Positions 40,877-52,469 of a stretch of 64,000 nucleotides of DNA are shown here, one piece after another. The notes beneath the pieces were generated by a model that searched no databases, was not told the origin of the DNA, and saw nothing but the letters and a program-made list of their open reading frames with translations. The stretch's first letter is position 1. Each line of letters starts with the position of its first letter. Source of the stretch: Mycobacterium adipatum (GTDB lineage Bacteria > Actinomycetota > Actinomycetes > Mycobacteriales > Mycobacteriaceae); contig NZ_CP015596.1 in assembly GCF_001644575.1 (NCBI RefSeq), positions 992,001-1,056,000 on the forward strand. The letters are read 5' to 3'. The translations under genes and the position numbers were made by a program.

Positions 40877-41380
40877 GTGCAGCACGACCGACGGTGGACC
40901 GCAACCCTGGCAAAGTGGCCGGCGGTTCCCACGTCATTCGCGATGCTGACTCCGGTCCTGCTGGCTTCCATCGCGATGATGACGAGTGGTTGTTCGCTCG
41001 GTGACAGCACCCTGACCACCATCGGCCAGCCCGCAGCGCAGTCCACCGACGCGCGCGCCCAGGGCATGCAGGGCATCATCCGTGACGGCGAACGCCCCGA
41101 GGATCACTTCGCGGCGACACCGCATCAACAGGCCTACCTCAAGGCACTCGCCGACGCCGGGGTGCAGCCCTCGGACGAACTGATGGCGCTGAGCATCGGC
41201 GCCTACGTCTGTCAGGCGCGCGCGGCCAAACAGTCCGAACAGGCGGTGTGGGATTTCGTGTTGCCTCTGGTCCGCAACGATGTCGACGATGCGCACGCCA
41301 CCTCGATCGCCCCGGAGGCCGGGGAGGTCAACTCGAGGACCGCTGACTACATTCGCATCGCAACCGAACGGCTCTGCTAG
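40877..41380 (+). CDS. DUF732-like small exported (lipo)protein
   Basis: A 167-residue protein with a hydrophobic N-terminus ([19 protein letters not shown]) whose Cys may be lipidated, though TSGC is an imperfect lipobox. The mature part contains [38 protein letters not shown] and a C-terminal Cys, which may pair in a disulfide; this pattern resembles DUF732. The GTG at 40877 is the likely start. Lying between fbpD and the Rv3802-type lipase gene, it may assist wall assembly, but no function is known. Confidence 0.7.
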   Translation: MQHDRRWTATLAKWPAVPTSFAMLTPVLLASIAMMTSGCSLGDSTLTTIGQPAAQSTDARAQGMQGIIRDGERPEDHFAATPHQQAYLKALADAGVQPSDELMALSIGAYVCQARAAKQSEQAVWDFVLPLVRNDVDDAHATSIAPEAGEVNSRTADYIRIATERLC

Positions 41381-41427
41381 CCCGACGGCACACTCGCAGG
41401 GCTGACAGGACGGAACACGAAGGACTC

Positions 41428-42444
41428 ATGGCGACCAAGAACAGCAGACGGAAACGGCATCGCATACTGGCCCTGGCCGCGGCCGCCGCGGTCGCGGTGC
41501 TGGTGGCGGTGCTCGTCGCCGGCGTGGTGGTGTTCATGCGCCAGCCCGACACCCCGCCGATCGCCACCCCGCCCGGTGCCCCGACCGAGGTGCCCTCGGG
41601 GGTGCCGACAACCGGCAAACCGCGGCCGGAGTTCCAGGACGCGAGCTGCCCGGATGTGCAGCTGGTCTCGATCCCGGGCACCTGGGAGTCCTCGCCGCAA
41701 CTCGATCCGCTCAACCCGACACAGTTCCCGATCGCCCTGCTGCTGAACGTCACCAATCCGCTGCGCGCCGAGTTCGGCACCGACCGGTTGGAGATCTACA
41801 CCGTTCCCTACACCGCGCAGTTCCACAATCCGTTCTCCGCCGACGGGCAGATGTCCTACAACGACAGCCGCACCGAGGGCTTCAACGCCACGGTGCGGGC
41901 GATGACCGATATGAACAACCGGTGCCCTTTGACCAGCTATGTGCTGGTGGGCTTCTCGCAGGGCGCGGTGATCGCCGGTGACGTCGCCAGCGATATCGGC
42001 AACGGACGTGGCCCGGTGGATCAGGACCTGGTCCTCGGCGCGATGCTGATCGCCGATGGCCGCCGGCAGGACGGCGTCGGCCAGAATCTCACCGCCAACC
42101 CGCCGGGGCAGGGCGCCGAGATCACCCTGCACGAACTGCCGATGCTGTCGGCGTTGGGGCTGTCGATGACCGGCCCGCGCGACGGTGGGTTCGGTGCGCT
42201 CGATGCCCGCACCTACCAGATCTGCGGTGCCGGTGACCTGATCTGCGCGGCGCCCGAGTCGGCGTTCTCGGTCGGTAATCTGCCCGCCACCCTGGACACG
42301 CTGCTGGGCAGCACCGCCGGTCCGGTGCACGCGTTGTACAACACCCCACAGTTCTGGACCATGGACGGCAAGACCACCACCCAGTGGACCCTGGACTGGG
42401 CCCGCAACCTCATCGAGAACGCACCGCATCCCAAACACGGCTGA
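41428..42444 (+). CDS. Rv3802c-like exported cutinase-family lipase/thioesterase
   Basis: A 338-residue protein with an N-terminal membrane anchor ([20 protein letters not shown]), a Pro/Thr linker and a cutinase-like alpha/beta hydrolase domain. The nucleophile is Ser177 in GFSQGAV; an Asp and a His (PVHALY) follow. Mtb Rv3802c (Culp6) is an essential phospholipase A and thioesterase that links mycolate synthesis with membrane lipid content. Cysteines in ASCPDVQLV and NNRCPLTSY fit the conserved disulfides. Confidence 0.93.
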   Translation: MATKNSRRKRHRILALAAAAAVAVLVAVLVAGVVVFMRQPDTPPIATPPGAPTEVPSGVPTTGKPRPEFQDASCPDVQLVSIPGTWESSPQLDPLNPTQFPIALLLNVTNPLRAEFGTDRLEIYTVPYTAQFHNPFSADGQMSYNDSRTEGFNATVRAMTDMNNRCPLTSYVLVGFSQGAVIAGDVASDIGNGRGPVDQDLVLGAMLIADGRRQDGVGQNLTANPPGQGAEITLHELPMLSALGLSMTGPRDGGFGALDARTYQICGAGDLICAAPESAFSVGNLPATLDTLLGSTAGPVHALYNTPQFWTMDGKTTTQWTLDWARNLIENAPHPKHG

Positions 42445-42503
42445 GACCGGCGCGCGTCAAGGCGACTCGCCGGTAACCAGATTTGGCCTGCGCGAATCGA
42501 ACA

Positions 42504-42515
42504 CTTAACATTAAG
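42504..42515. promoter_or_regulatory. AT-rich palindrome upstream of fadD32
   Basis: CTTAA-CA-TTAAG is a perfect palindrome in an unusually AT-rich patch (42500-42530) 125 bp before the fadD32 start. It may be an operator or part of the fadD32-pks13-accD4 promoter. The rest of the 195-bp gap shows nothing clear. Confidence 0.35.
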
Positions 42516-42639
42516 AGAAAACTAAGAGCGATGAGTATCGGCCGGTGGTTTGTTCAGGGGCGGAGATCCGCGCGCCCGGTACGATTCCGGGGGCTCGCGA
42601 CGACCGTGCGATGAGTCTGTGCTGTGACAGGAGTATTTG

Positions 42640-44529
42640 ATGCCGTTTCATAACCCGTTCATCAAGAACGGCCAGATCAAGTTTCCCGACGGCGCCAGCA
42701 TCGTCTCTCACGTCGAGCGGTGGGCCAAGGTCCGCGGCGACAAGCTCGCCTATCGTTTCCTGGACTACTCCACCGAGCGCGACGGTGTCGAATGCGAGTT
42801 GACCTGGTCGCAGTTCAGCGCCCGCAACCGCGCCGTCGCGGCCCGTCTGCAACAGGTCACCGAACTTGGCGACCGCGTCGCCATCCTGTGCCCGCAGAAC
42901 CTGGACTACCTGGTCGCCATGTACGGCGCCATCTACGCCGGCCGCATCGCCGTGCCGCTGTTCGACCCGTCCGAGCCCGGCCACGTCGGCCGGCTGCACG
43001 CGGTGCTCGACGACTGCCGGCCTTCGGCCATCCTGACCACCACCGCTGCCGCCGAGGGCGTGCGCAAGTTCTTCCGCAGCCGACCGGCCAACCAGCGCCC
43101 GCGCGTCATCGCCGTGGACGCGGTGCCCGCCGAGGTGGCCTCCACCTGGGAGCCGGTGGAGGTGACCATCGAGACGGTCGCCTACCTGCAGTACACCTCC
43201 GGGTCGACCCGCATCCCGACCGGCGTGCAGATCACGCATCTGAACCTGGCCACCAACATCGTGCAGATCATCGAGGCGCTGGAGGCCGAGGAGGGCGACC
43301 GGGGCCTGTCCTGGCTGCCGTTCTTCCACGACATGGGGCTGATCACCGCGCTGCTGTCCCCGATGATCGGGCACAACTTCACGTTCATGACCCCGGCGGC
43401 CTTCGTGCGCCGGCCGGGCCGCTGGATCCGGGAGATGGCCCGTAAGCCCGGTGACACCGGCGGTGTCATCTCGGTGGCTCCGAACTTCGCGTTCGACCAC
43501 GCCGCGGCCCGTGGCCTGCCCAAGGACGGCGAGCCGCCGCTGGACCTGTCCAATGTCAAGGCGGTCCTCAACGGCAGCGAGCCGATCTCGGCGGCCACCG
43601 TGCGCCGCTTCAACGAGGCCTTCGGCCCCTACGGATTCCCGGCCAAGGCCATCAAGCCGTCCTACGGACTGGCCGAGGCGACGCTCTTCGTGTCGACCAC
43701 TCCGTCGTCGGAAGAGCCCAAGATCATCCACGTCGACCGCGATGCGCTGAACTCCAACAGCATCGTCGAGGTCGACGCCGATTCCCCGAAGGCCGTCGCG
43801 CAAGCGTCGGCGGGCAAGGTGGGCGTCTCCGAGTGGGCCGTCATCGTCGACGCCGAGTCGGCCACCGAGCTGCCCGACGGCCAGATCGGCGAGATCTGGA
43901 TCAGCGGCCAGAACATGGGCACCGGCTACTGGAACAAGCCCGAAGAGACGATCGCCACGTTCCAGAACCTCCTGAAGTCGCGCACCGAGCCGTCGCATGC
44001 CGAGGGTGCCGCCGATGACGCGACCTGGGTACGTACCGGCGACTACGGCGCCTTCTACGACGGTGACCTCTACATCACCGGCCGGGTGAAGGATCTGGTC
44101 ATCATCGACGGCCGCAACCACTACCCGCAGGATCTGGAGTACTCGGCGCAGGAGGCCACCAAGGCGGTGCGCACCGGTTTCGTCGCGGCGTTCTCGGTAC
44201 CGGCCAACCAACTGCCCGCCGAGGTGTTCGAGGACACCCATGCCGGACTCAAGCGTGATCCCGAAGACACCTCCGAGCAGCTCGTCATCGTGGCCGAGCG
44301 TGCGCCGGGTTCGCACAAGATGGAGCTGGGCCCGGTCGTCGACGACATCCGGGCCGCCATCGCCGTGCGCCACGGGGTGACCGTGCGCGATGTCCTGCTC
44401 ACCCCGGCCGGTGCGATCCCGCGTACCTCCAGCGGAAAGATCGGCCGCCGTGCCTGCCGTGCGGGCTACCTCGACGGCAGCCTGCGCAGCGGCAAGATCG
44501 CCAACGACTTCCCCGACGAGACCGACTGA
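42640..44529 (+). CDS. fadD32: long-chain fatty-acyl-AMP ligase FadD32
   Basis: A 629-residue ANL-superfamily ligase. It activates the meromycolic acid as acyl-AMP and loads it onto the N-terminal ACP of Pks13. The P-loop is [11 protein letters not shown] from Tyr185; [21 protein letters not shown] and [20 protein letters not shown] are the further adenylation motifs, and the C-terminal [11 protein letters not shown] holds the catalytic Lys. The ATG at 42640 has AGGAG 6 bp upstream. It is the first gene of the mycolate condensation module. Confidence 0.97.
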   Translation: MPFHNPFIKNGQIKFPDGASIVSHVERWAKVRGDKLAYRFLDYSTERDGVECELTWSQFSARNRAVAARLQQVTELGDRVAILCPQNLDYLVAMYGAIYAGRIAVPLFDPSEPGHVGRLHAVLDDCRPSAILTTTAAAEGVRKFFRSRPANQRPRVIAVDAVPAEVASTWEPVEVTIETVAYLQYTSGSTRIPTGVQITHLNLATNIVQIIEALEAEEGDRGLSWLPFFHDMGLITALLSPMIGHNFTFMTPAAFVRRPGRWIREMARKPGDTGGVISVAPNFAFDHAAARGLPKDGEPPLDLSNVKAVLNGSEPISAATVRRFNEAFGPYGFPAKAIKPSYGLAEATLFVSTTPSSEEPKIIHVDRDALNSNSIVEVDADSPKAVAQASAGKVGVSEWAVIVDAESATELPDGQIGEIWISGQNMGTGYWNKPEETIATFQNLLKSRTEPSHAEGAADDATWVRTGDYGAFYDGDLYITGRVKDLVIIDGRNHYPQDLEYSAQEATKAVRTGFVAAFSVPANQLPAEVFEDTHAGLKRDPEDTSEQLVIVAERAPGSHKMELGPVVDDIRAAIAVRHGVTVRDVLLTPAGAIPRTSSGKIGRRACRAGYLDGSLRSGKIANDFPDETD

Positions 44530-44584
44530 GACCGCCTGGTTTCCGGCCGCATCACCAAAGGCCGCACGGCGGCGAAAGTGAACA

Positions 44585-47500
44585 GTGGAAATGACTGAAG
44601 CACAAGATAATTCACTCCAGCCCGCGGCAGCCGACGACCTGCCGGCCGTGTCCGGGTCCGCATCGGAGGCGGTGTCGCCGGCGCGTGGCGACATGACCGT
44701 GGCCGAGATGCGGGAATGGCTGCGCAACTGGGTCGCCAACGCCACCAACCAGTCGCCGGACACCATCAACGAGTCGGCTCCGGTGGTGGAGCTCGGATTG
44801 TCCTCGCGTGACGCGGTCGCGATGGCCAGCGATATCGAGGATCTGACCGGCGTCACCCTGACGGCCACCGTCGTCTTCCGCAACCCGACCATCGAGGCGC
44901 TGGCCACCGTCATCGTCGAGGGCGAACCCGAGCCGGTGGTCGACGCCGACGAGGACTGGACCCGCCCGGCCGACGTCGAGGATATTGCGATCGTCGGGCT
45001 GGCCACCCGGTTCCCCGGTGAGATGAACAGCGCCGACGAGATGTGGGCGGCACTGCTGGAGGGCCGTGACGGGAGCTCGGATCTGCCGGAGGGCCGCTGG
45101 TCGGAGTTCCTCGGCGAGCCGCGCATCGCCGAGCGGGTGGCCAAGGCGCACACCCGCGGTGGCTACCTGTCCGATATCAAGGGTTTCGACTCCGAGTTCT
45201 TCGCGCTGTCGAAGATGGAGGCCGACAACCTGGACCCGCAGCAGCGGATGGCTCTCGAGCTCACCTGGGAAGCCCTTGAGCACGCCCGCATCCCGGCGTC
45301 GAGCCTGCGTGGTGGCGATGTCGGCGTGTACGTGGGCAGTTCGAACAACGACTACATGTTCCTGGCCGTCGCCGACCCCACCACGGCGCACCCCTACGCC
45401 ATCACCGGAACGGCCAGTTCCATCATCGCCAACCGGGTCTCCTACTTCTTCGACTTCCGCGGACCGTCCGAGTCCATCGACACCGCCTGCTCGAGCTCGC
45501 TGGTCGCTGCCCATCAGGGTGTCCGCGCGCTGCGCAGCAAAGAGATCGACGTGGCGATCGTCGGCGGGGTGAACGCCATGGTGACGCCACTGGTCACCAT
45601 CGGTTTCGACGAGGTCGGCGGGGTGCTCGCCCCGGACGGCCGGTGTAAGTCGTTCTCCTCCGATGCCAATGGCTACGCCCGCTCCGAAGGTGGCGGCATG
45701 CTGGTGCTCAAGCGGGTCGCCGATGCGCGGCGCGACGGCGACGAGATCATCGCCGTCATCGCCGGCAGCGCGGTCAACCACGACGGGCGCTCCAACGGCA
45801 TGCTCGCGCCCAACCCCGAGGCACAGGCGGCGGTGTTGCGCAAGGCCTACAAGGACGCCGGCATCAACCCCCGCGATGTGGATTACATCGAGGCGCACGG
45901 CACCGGCACCATCCTGGGGGACCCGATCGAGGCCGACGCGCTCGGCCGGGTGGTCGGCCTGGGTCGCGCAGCCGACCGGCCCGCACTCTTGGGTGCGGTG
46001 AAATCCAATGTGGGACACCTCGAGTCGGCGGCCGGTGCGGCGAGCCTGGCGAAGATGGCGCTCTCGCTGCAGCACGACAAGCTGCCGCCGTCGATCAACT
46101 ACGCCGGACCGAACCCGTACATCGATTTCGACAAGGAACACCTGCGGGTCAACGACACCGTCGCTGACTGGCCGCGTTACAGCGGCCGCGCCATCGCCGG
46201 TGTCTCCGGTTTCGGTTTCGGCGGCGCCAACGCCCACCTGGTGCTGCGCGAGGTGCTGGCCTCCGACCTGGTCGAACCGGAACCGGAAGCGCCTGTCGCC
46301 GAGGAGAAGCCGGCCGCCGAAGCGACTTCCGTCGGTGGGGTCCGGATGGACGAGTACGGCGAGTTCGTCGATTCGGACGCCGGGGACGGCTACCCGAGCT
46401 ACGACGAGGACAGCTACGAACTGCCCGGGCTCACCGACGAAGCCAAGCGCCTGATCGACGCGGCCCGCGCCGAGCTGGAGGCCGGGGAACAACCGACACC
46501 TGTTGTTCCGCTGTTCGTCTCGGGATTCCTGACCTCGCGCAAGCGGACCGCGGCCGGGGAGCTTGCGGACTGGATCGATAGCGAAACGGGCCGCGCCTCG
46601 TCGTTGGAGTCGATCGGCCGCTCGCTGTCGCGCCGCAACCATGGCCGCTCGCGTGCGGTGGTGCTGGCCCATGACCACGATGAGGCCGTCAAGGGTCTGC
46701 GCGCCCTCGCTGACGGCAAGCCCAGCCCGCTGGTGCTGGCCGCCGACGGCCCGGTCACCAACGGACCGGTCTGGGTGCTCGCCGGTTTCGGTGCCCAGCA
46801 CCGCAAGATGGGCAAGAGCCTGTACCTGCGCAACGACATCTTCGCCGAGTGGATCAACAAGGTCGACGCCTATGTGCAGGATGAGCGCGGGTACTCCGTG
46901 GTCGAGCTGATCCTCGACGACGCCATCGACTACACCGACGAGACCTGCGAATACCCCATCGAAGTGGTCCAGACGGTGATCTTCGCCATCCAGATCGCGC
47001 TCGGTGAGCTGCTCAAGGCGCACGGCGCCAAACCCGGTGCGCTGGTGGGACAGTCACTCGGTGAGGCGGCGGCTGCCTACTTCTCCGGGGGGCTGAGCCT
47101 GGCCGATGCCACCCGCACCATCTGCTCGCGGGCCCACCTGATGGGTGAGGGCGAGGCGATGCTGTTCGGTGAGTACATCCGGCTGATGGCGCTGGTCGAA
47201 TACTCGGCCGACGAGATCAAGACCGTGTTCTCCGACTACCCGGGGCTGGAGGTGTGCGTCTACGCCGCCCCCAGCCAGACCGTCATCGGCGGCCCGCCCG
47301 AGCAGATCGACGCGATCATCGCCCGGGCCGAATCCGAGGGCAAGTTCGCCCGCAAGTTCCAGACCAAGGGCGCCAGCCACACCCAGCAGATGGATCCGCT
47401 GCTCGGTGAACTCGCCGCGGAAATTCAAGGGATCCAGGCGCTTCCGACGCAGGTCCCGTACTACTCGACGGTGCACGAGGGACAGCTGATCCGCGTCGGT

Positions 47501-49978
47501 GCGGACCCCATCCACGATGTGGACTACTGGAAGAAGGGGCTGCGGCACAGCGTCTACTTCACCCACGGCATCCGTAACGCCGTGGACAACGGGCACACCA
47601 CCTTCCTGGAGCTGGCGCCGAACCCGGTGGCACTCATGCAGGTCGGGCTGACCACCGCCTCGGCGGGTCTGCACGACGCGCAGCTGATCGCGACGCTGGC
47701 CCGCAAGCAGGACGAGGTCGACTCGATGACGGTGGCGATGGCCAACCTGTTCGTGCACGGCCACGATCTGGACCCGCGCACGCTGTTCCCGCGGCGGGCT
47801 CGCGGACTGGCCGGGGCGCTGGACTACGCGGACATCCCGCGCACCCGTTTCCGGCGTAAGCAGCACTGGCTGGACGCCCGGTTCACCGGGGACAGCTCGG
47901 TGCTCATGCCGGGCACCCATGTGGCCACCCCGGACGGCCGGCACGTCTGGGAGTACGCACCCGACGGTGCCGCGGACCTGTCCGCACTGGTGAAAGCCGC
48001 AGCCGCACAAGTCCTTCCCGATGCCCAGCTGACGGCGTTCGAGCAGCGCGCGGTCCCGGCCGACAAGGCCCGCCTGGTCACCACGCTGACCCGGCATCCC
48101 GGCGGTGCCACGGTGCAGGTGCATGCGCGGATCGACGAGTCCTTCACCCTGGTCTACGACGCCATCGTCACCCGCGGCGGGCAGCCGGCCGTGCTGCCGA
48201 CGGCGGTCGGCGCCGGCGCGGTCGCCGAGATTGCCGCCGCCCCGTCAGTGGTGGAGGAGGAGCCGGCGACGCCGGCGTTCGAGGCCGATAACCTCACCGC
48301 CGGAGCGAATATCGGGGCGAACTTCGCCAAGTGGTCCCCGGACACCGGTGAGACGGTGGCCGACCGGCTGGGCACCATCGTCGGCAGTGCCATGGGCTAC
48401 GAACCCGAGGATCTGCCCTGGGAGGTGCCGCTGATCGAACTCGGCCTGGATTCCCTGATGGCCGTGCGCATCAAGAACCGCGTCGAGTACGACTTCGACC
48501 TGCCGCCGATCCAGCTGACCGCCGTGCGTGATGCGAACCTGTACGCGGTGGAGAAGCTGATCCAGTACGCCATCGAGCACCGTGACGAGGTCGGGGAACT
48601 GGCCGAGGCACAGAAGGGGCAGACGGCCGAGGAGATCGCCGCGGCCCAGGCCGAGCTGATGGGTGGCGCGACCACGGTCGCCGAGCTGGAGGCCAAGCTG
48701 GCCGAGGCGGGGCATCCGATCGCGGCCGAGAACACCGACGGGACCGCCGCCGATGCATTGGCCGAGGCGGGTATCGAGATCCCGCCGCCGCCAACGGATC
48801 CGAGCGGACCGGCTCAGGCCGATCCCGCGAAGCCGAGCGGCACCGCGGCCGCGGCGGCAGCCAAGGTGCTCACCCAGGAGGCCGTCACCGAGGCGCTCGG
48901 GGCCGATATCCCGCCGCGTGATGCGGCCGAGCGGGTCACCTTCGCCACCTGGGCGATCGTGACCGGCAAGTCGCCGGGCGGCATCTTCAACGAGTTGCCT
49001 GCGCTGGACGCCGCCGCCGCCGAGAAGATGGCCGGCCGACTGTCCGAGCGTGCCGAGGGCATCATCACCGTCGAGAACGTGACATCGGCCAGGACCATCG
49101 AGGAACTGGCCACCCACGTCCGCAACCAGCTCGAAGACGGCGTGGTGGACGGCTTCGTGCGCACCCTGCGCGCCGCGCCCGAAGGCTCGAATGCGGTCCC
49201 GCTGTTCGTCTTCCACCCGGCCGGCGGGTCCACCGTGGTCTACGAGCCACTGATCAAGCGGCTGCCCGCCGATACGCCGGTGTACGGAATCGAGCGGGTG
49301 GAGGGTTCCATCGAGGAACGCGCCGCCGAGTACGTGCCCAAACTGCTGGAACTGCACAGCGGTCCGTTCGTGCTGGCCGGCTGGTCTCTCGGTGGTGCGC
49401 TGGCCTACGCCTGCGCCATCGGGCTCAAGCAGGCCGGTGCCGATGTGCGGTTCGTCGGACTGATCGATCTTGCCCTGCCCGGCGAGCCGATCGACAAGTC
49501 GCAGGCCGGGATGCGGGCCCGCTGGGACCGCTACGCGCTGTTCGCCCAGCGCACCTTCAACGTCGAGATTCCCGAGATTCCTTACGAGGAACTGGAGAAG
49601 CTCGACGACGAGGGTCAGGTCAAGTACGTGCTGGATCTGGTGTCGCAGAGCGGTGTGCAGATCCCCGGCGGGATCATCGAGCACCAGCGCACCTCGTACC
49701 TGGACAATCGGGCGCTGGACACCATCGAGATCCGGCCCTACGACGGACACGTCGCGCTCTATCTGGCCGACCGGTACCACGATGACGCCATCGTCTTCGA
49801 GCCGGCGTACGCCACCCGCAAGCCCGACGGCGGCTGGGGTGACTATGTCGCCGACCTGGAAGTGGTGCCGATCGGCGGTGAGCATATCCAGGCCATCGAC
49901 GAGCCCTATATCGCGAAGGTCGGCGCTCACATGAGCGAGGCCATCAACCGCATCGAAGCTGAGAAGGACTCCAAGTGA
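44585..49978 (+). CDS. pks13: mycolic acid condensing polyketide synthase Pks13
   Basis: A 1797-residue modular synthase that condenses the meromycolic chain with a carboxylated alpha chain to give alpha-alkyl beta-keto acid bound to trehalose. Domains in order are ACP1 (Ser74 in [10 protein letters not shown]), ketosynthase (Cys302 in [10 protein letters not shown]), acyltransferase (Ser824 in [10 protein letters not shown]), ACP2 (Ser1290 in [10 protein letters not shown]) and C-terminal thioesterase (Ser1601 in [11 protein letters not shown]). An Ala/Glu-rich linker precedes the thioesterase. Start is GTG at 44585, with an ATG two codons later possible. It ends overlapping accD4 by 4 bases. 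Confidence 0.97.
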   Translation: MEMTEAQDNSLQPAAADDLPAVSGSASEAVSPARGDMTVAEMREWLRNWVANATNQSPDTINESAPVVELGLSSRDAVAMASDIEDLTGVTLTATVVFRNPTIEALATVIVEGEPEPVVDADEDWTRPADVEDIAIVGLATRFPGEMNSADEMWAALLEGRDGSSDLPEGRWSEFLGEPRIAERVAKAHTRGGYLSDIKGFDSEFFALSKMEADNLDPQQRMALELTWEALEHARIPASSLRGGDVGVYVGSSNNDYMFLAVADPTTAHPYAITGTASSIIANRVSYFFDFRGPSESIDTACSSSLVAAHQGVRALRSKEIDVAIVGGVNAMVTPLVTIGFDEVGGVLAPDGRCKSFSSDANGYARSEGGGMLVLKRVADARRDGDEIIAVIAGSAVNHDGRSNGMLAPNPEAQAAVLRKAYKDAGINPRDVDYIEAHGTGTILGDPIEADALGRVVGLGRAADRPALLGAVKSNVGHLESAAGAASLAKMALSLQHDKLPPSINYAGPNPYIDFDKEHLRVNDTVADWPRYSGRAIAGVSGFGFGGANAHLVLREVLASDLVEPEPEAPVAEEKPAAEATSVGGVRMDEYGEFVDSDAGDGYPSYDEDSYELPGLTDEAKRLIDAARAELEAGEQPTPVVPLFVSGFLTSRKRTAAGELADWIDSETGRASSLESIGRSLSRRNHGRSRAVVLAHDHDEAVKGLRALADGKPSPLVLAADGPVTNGPVWVLAGFGAQHRKMGKSLYLRNDIFAEWINKVDAYVQDERGYSVVELILDDAIDYTDETCEYPIEVVQTVIFAIQIALGELLKAHGAKPGALVGQSLGEAAAAYFSGGLSLADATRTICSRAHLMGEGEAMLFGEYIRLMALVEYSADEIKTVFSDYPGLEVCVYAAPSQTVIGGPPEQIDAIIARAESEGKFARKFQTKGASHTQQMDPLLGELAAEIQGIQALPTQVPYYSTVHEGQLIRVGADPIHDVDYWKKGLRHSVYFTHGIRNAVDNGHTTFLELAPNPVALMQVGLTTASAGLHDAQLIATLARKQDEVDSMTVAMANLFVHGHDLDPRTLFPRRARGLAGALDYADIPRTRFRRKQHWLDARFTGDSSVLMPGTHVATPDGRHVWEYAPDGAADLSALVKAAAAQVLPDAQLTAFEQRAVPADKARLVTTLTRHPGGATVQVHARIDESFTLVYDAIVTRGGQPAVLPTAVGAGAVAEIAAAPSVVEEEPATPAFEADNLTAGANIGANFAKWSPDTGETVADRLGTIVGSAMGYEPEDLPWEVPLIELGLDSLMAVRIKNRVEYDFDLPPIQLTAVRDANLYAVEKLIQYAIEHRDEVGELAEAQKGQTAEEIAAAQAELMGGATTVAELEAKLAEAGHPIAAENTDGTAADALAEAGIEIPPPPTDPSGPAQADPAKPSGTAAAAAAKVLTQEAVTEALGADIPPRDAAERVTFATWAIVTGKSPGGIFNELPALDAAAAEKMAGRLSERAEGIITVENVTSARTIEELATHVRNQLEDGVVDGFVRTLRAAPEGSNAVPLFVFHPAGGSTVVYEPLIKRLPADTPVYGIERVEGSIEERAAEYVPKLLELHSGPFVLAGWSLGGALAYACAIGLKQAGADVRFVGLIDLALPGEPIDKSQAGMRARWDRYALFAQRTFNVEIPEIPYEELEKLDDEGQVKYVLDLVSQSGVQIPGGIIEHQRTSYLDNRALDTIEIRPYDGHVALYLADRYHDDAIVFEPAYATRKPDGGWGDYVADLEVVPIGGEHIQAIDEPYIAKVGAHMSEAINRIEAEKDSK

Positions 49979-51549
49979 CGGAAACCCCCGTGCAGCCCAC
50001 CTCGCACACCACCGCCGAGAAGCTGGCCGAGCTCCGCGAAAAGTTGGAGCTGGCAAAGGATCCCGGCGATGAGAAGGCGAAGGCCCGGCGGGACAAGAAG
50101 GGCATCCCGAGCGCGCGCGCCCGGATCCATGCGCTGCTGGACCCGGGCAGCTTCCTGGAGATCGGTGCGCTGGCCAAGACCCCGGGCGACCCGAACGCCT
50201 TCTTCGGCGATGGTGTGGTGACCGGTCACGGCACCATCGACGGCCGGCCCGTCGGCGTGTTCAGCCACGACCAGACGGTTTTCCAGGGTTCGGTCGGCGA
50301 GATGTTCGGCCGCAAGGTGGCCAAGCTGATGGAGTGGGTGGCCATGGTCGGCTGCCCGATCATCGGCATCAACGACTCGGCGGGCGCCCGCATCCAGGAC
50401 ACCGCCACCTCACTGGCCTGGTACGCCGAACTCGGCCGCCGCCACGAGATGTTGCGCGGCCTGGTCCCGGAGATCTCGCTCATCTTCGGCAAGTGTGCCG
50501 GTGGCGCCGTATATTCGCCGATCCAGACGGATCTGGTTGTCGCGGTGCGCGATCAGGGCTACATGTTCATCACCGGCCCGGATGTCATCAAGGATGTCAC
50601 CGGCGAGGACGTCACCTTCGACGAGCTCGGTGGCGCCGATGTGCAGGCACAGCGCGGCAACATCCACAAGGTGGTGGAGTCCGAGGCGGCCGCCTATCAG
50701 TACGTCCGGGACTACCTGAGCTTCCTGCCGTCCAACCACTTCGACGATGTGCCGATCGTCAACCCGGGCTTGGAGCCGGAGATCACCGCGTCCGATCTGG
50801 AGCTCGACACGATCGTGCCGGATTCGGACAACCAGGCCTACGACATGCATGAGATCCTGCTCCGGATCTTCGATGACGGCGATGTATTCGAGATCGCCGA
50901 TCAGCGCAGCCCGTCGATGATCACCGCGTTCGCGCGCGTGGACGGCCGGCCCGTCGGAGTGGTCGCCAACCAGCCGATGCACATGTCGGGCGCGGTCGGC
51001 AACGAGGCGTCGGACAAGGCGGCCGGGTTCATCCGGTTCTGTGACTCGTTCAATCTGCCACTGGTTTTCGTCGTCGATACCCCCGGGGCGATGCCGGGCC
51101 TCGAGGAGGAGCGGGGCGGCATCATCAAGCGCGGCGGACGGTTCTTCAACGCCATCGTCGAGGCGGATGTGCCCAAGGTGACCATCGTGGTGCGCAAGGC
51201 CTACGGCGGCGGGTACGCGGTGATGGGTTCCAAGCAGCTCTCCGCGGACCTGAACTACGCCTGGCCGACGGCGCGTATCGCGGTGATCGGCGCCGAGGGC
51301 GCCGCCCAGCTACTGGTGAAGCGGTTCCCCGATCCCACCGCACCCGAGGTGCAGAAGATCCGGGCCGATTTCATCGAGGGCTACAACGCCAACCTGGCCA
51401 CCCCGTGGATCGCCGCCGAACGTGGCTATATCGACGGGGTCATCGAACCGCACCAGACCCGGCTGCTGATCCGTCGGTCGTTGCGGCTGCTGCGGGACAA
51501 GCAGCCCGTCAACAAGGTGCTGCGCAAGCACGGCCTGACCCCGCTGTAG
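49975..51549 (+). CDS. accD4: acyl-CoA carboxylase beta subunit AccD4
   Basis: A 524-residue carboxyltransferase that, with the AccA3 biotin subunit and AccD5/AccE5, carboxylates the C24-26 acyl-CoA used as the extender by Pks13. Crotonase-fold signature segments are present: [27 protein letters not shown] and MITGPDVIK (acyl pocket), and [12 protein letters not shown] with [14 protein letters not shown] in the second half. The GTG start overlaps the pks13 stop (GTGA). Confidence 0.97.
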   Translation: MTETPVQPTSHTTAEKLAELREKLELAKDPGDEKAKARRDKKGIPSARARIHALLDPGSFLEIGALAKTPGDPNAFFGDGVVTGHGTIDGRPVGVFSHDQTVFQGSVGEMFGRKVAKLMEWVAMVGCPIIGINDSAGARIQDTATSLAWYAELGRRHEMLRGLVPEISLIFGKCAGGAVYSPIQTDLVVAVRDQGYMFITGPDVIKDVTGEDVTFDELGGADVQAQRGNIHKVVESEAAAYQYVRDYLSFLPSNHFDDVPIVNPGLEPEITASDLELDTIVPDSDNQAYDMHEILLRIFDDGDVFEIADQRSPSMITAFARVDGRPVGVVANQPMHMSGAVGNEASDKAAGFIRFCDSFNLPLVFVVDTPGAMPGLEEERGGIIKRGGRFFNAIVEADVPKVTIVVRKAYGGGYAVMGSKQLSADLNYAWPTARIAVIGAEGAAQLLVKRFPDPTAPEVQKIRADFIEGYNANLATPWIAAERGYIDGVIEPHQTRLLIRRSLRLLRDKQPVNKVLRKHGLTPL

Positions 51550-51624
51550 CGGAAGCTCGGGGCGCTCCGAACCTTCCTGCGAAGCGGGCGACCAGCACCC
51601 CCGGCAGCCCACTACGATGCAACG

Positions 51625-52038
51625 ATGTCGGACAAGGCGTTGCCGCCTGCGGTCACCGTGGCACTCGGGGCCGTCGCCGGCGTCGCGGACGGTGTCGCCG
51701 TGCTCTACCGGGGTGCCGAGGGGCTGCCGGTGCTGGGCTCCTGGCTGCGGCGCACCCGGGTGGAGTTGCAGGCCCGCGGTGAGCGGGTGTTGGCCGCCGG
51801 CATCGAGGTCATTCTCGACGAACTCGACCTGAACACCCTGGCCCGTCAACGTCTCGACCTCATCGGCCTGGCCAATGAGGTGGTGGACGGGATCGACCTG
51901 CCCGCGATCATCAGGCAGTCCACCGACTCGGTGACCGCCGAGGTGATGACCGACGTGCGCACCCAGGGTGAGCGCGGCGACGATCTGGTGTCGGGATTCG
52001 TCGACCGGCTGCTCGGGCGGGAACGGGACCAGCGGTGA
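51625..52038 (+). CDS. small conserved mycobacterial protein of unknown function
   Basis: A 137-residue protein beginning MSDKALPPAVTVALGAVAGV. It shows Ala/Val-rich helical stretches and a central helical region (RGERVLAAGIEVILDELDL), then LIGLANEVVDGIDLPAIIRQ. No membrane helix or domain is sure. Its stop overlaps the start of the RDD gene by 4 bases (GTGA), so the two are co-translated and may interact. Confidence 0.75.
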   Translation: MSDKALPPAVTVALGAVAGVADGVAVLYRGAEGLPVLGSWLRRTRVELQARGERVLAAGIEVILDELDLNTLARQRLDLIGLANEVVDGIDLPAIIRQSTDSVTAEVMTDVRTQGERGDDLVSGFVDRLLGRERDQR

Positions 52039-52469
52039 ACGCGCCCGCCGCGCGACGGGTCGCCGGCATCGTCAGCCGCGGGGTGGCGGCCGTCATCGAC
52101 CTGGTGTTCGTCGGTGTGGTGCTGGCCGGGTTGTATGTCGGTCTCATCCTGGTTCGGCTGATGCTGCACCCGTCATCGTTCAGCTTCCCGACCGTGGGGG
52201 TGGTGTTCTCCACGGCGGTGATGTTCGGTGTCGCGGTGCTCTACCTGACGGCTTGCTGGTCGGTCTCGGGCTGCACCGTGGGTGCGGTCACCATGGGGTT
52301 GCGGGTGACCGGTCGTCACGGCGCCCGGATCGCACCGGCCCGCGCCCTGATCCGCGCGGTGGCCTGTGTGCTGTTCCCGGTGGGTCTGCTGTGGGTGGCT
52401 GTCGACGCGCACCGGCGGTCGGTACAGGACATCGTGCTGGGCAGTCGGGTCGTCTACGTCAAGCCCTAG
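52035..52469 (+). CDS. RDD-domain membrane protein
   Basis: A 144-residue integral membrane protein with the RDD signature Arg and Asp residues (RGVAAVIDLVFVGVVLAGLY; TMGLRVTGRHG; RALIRAVAC; VDAHRRSVQDIVLG). Four hydrophobic segments are seen. RDD proteins are small membrane proteins of mixed roles, possibly transport. GTG start at 52035. The stop overlaps the convergent MBL hydrolase stop (CTAG at 52466-52469). Confidence 0.88.
   Translation: MNAPAARRVAGIVSRGVAAVIDLVFVGVVLAGLYVGLILVRLMLHPSSFSFPTVGVVFSTAVMFGVAVLYLTACWSVSGCTVGAVTMGLRVTGRHGARIAPARALIRAVACVLFPVGLLWVAVDAHRRSVQDIVLGSRVVYVKP

Noticed and set aside
42511..47023. Long open frames on the minus strand opposite fadD32 and pks13 (up to 880 codons).
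   Set aside because: They are antisense shadows of high-GC coding sequence; their products are low-complexity Arg/Gly/Val/Asp-rich without domains, whereas the plus frames carry full catalytic motifs.
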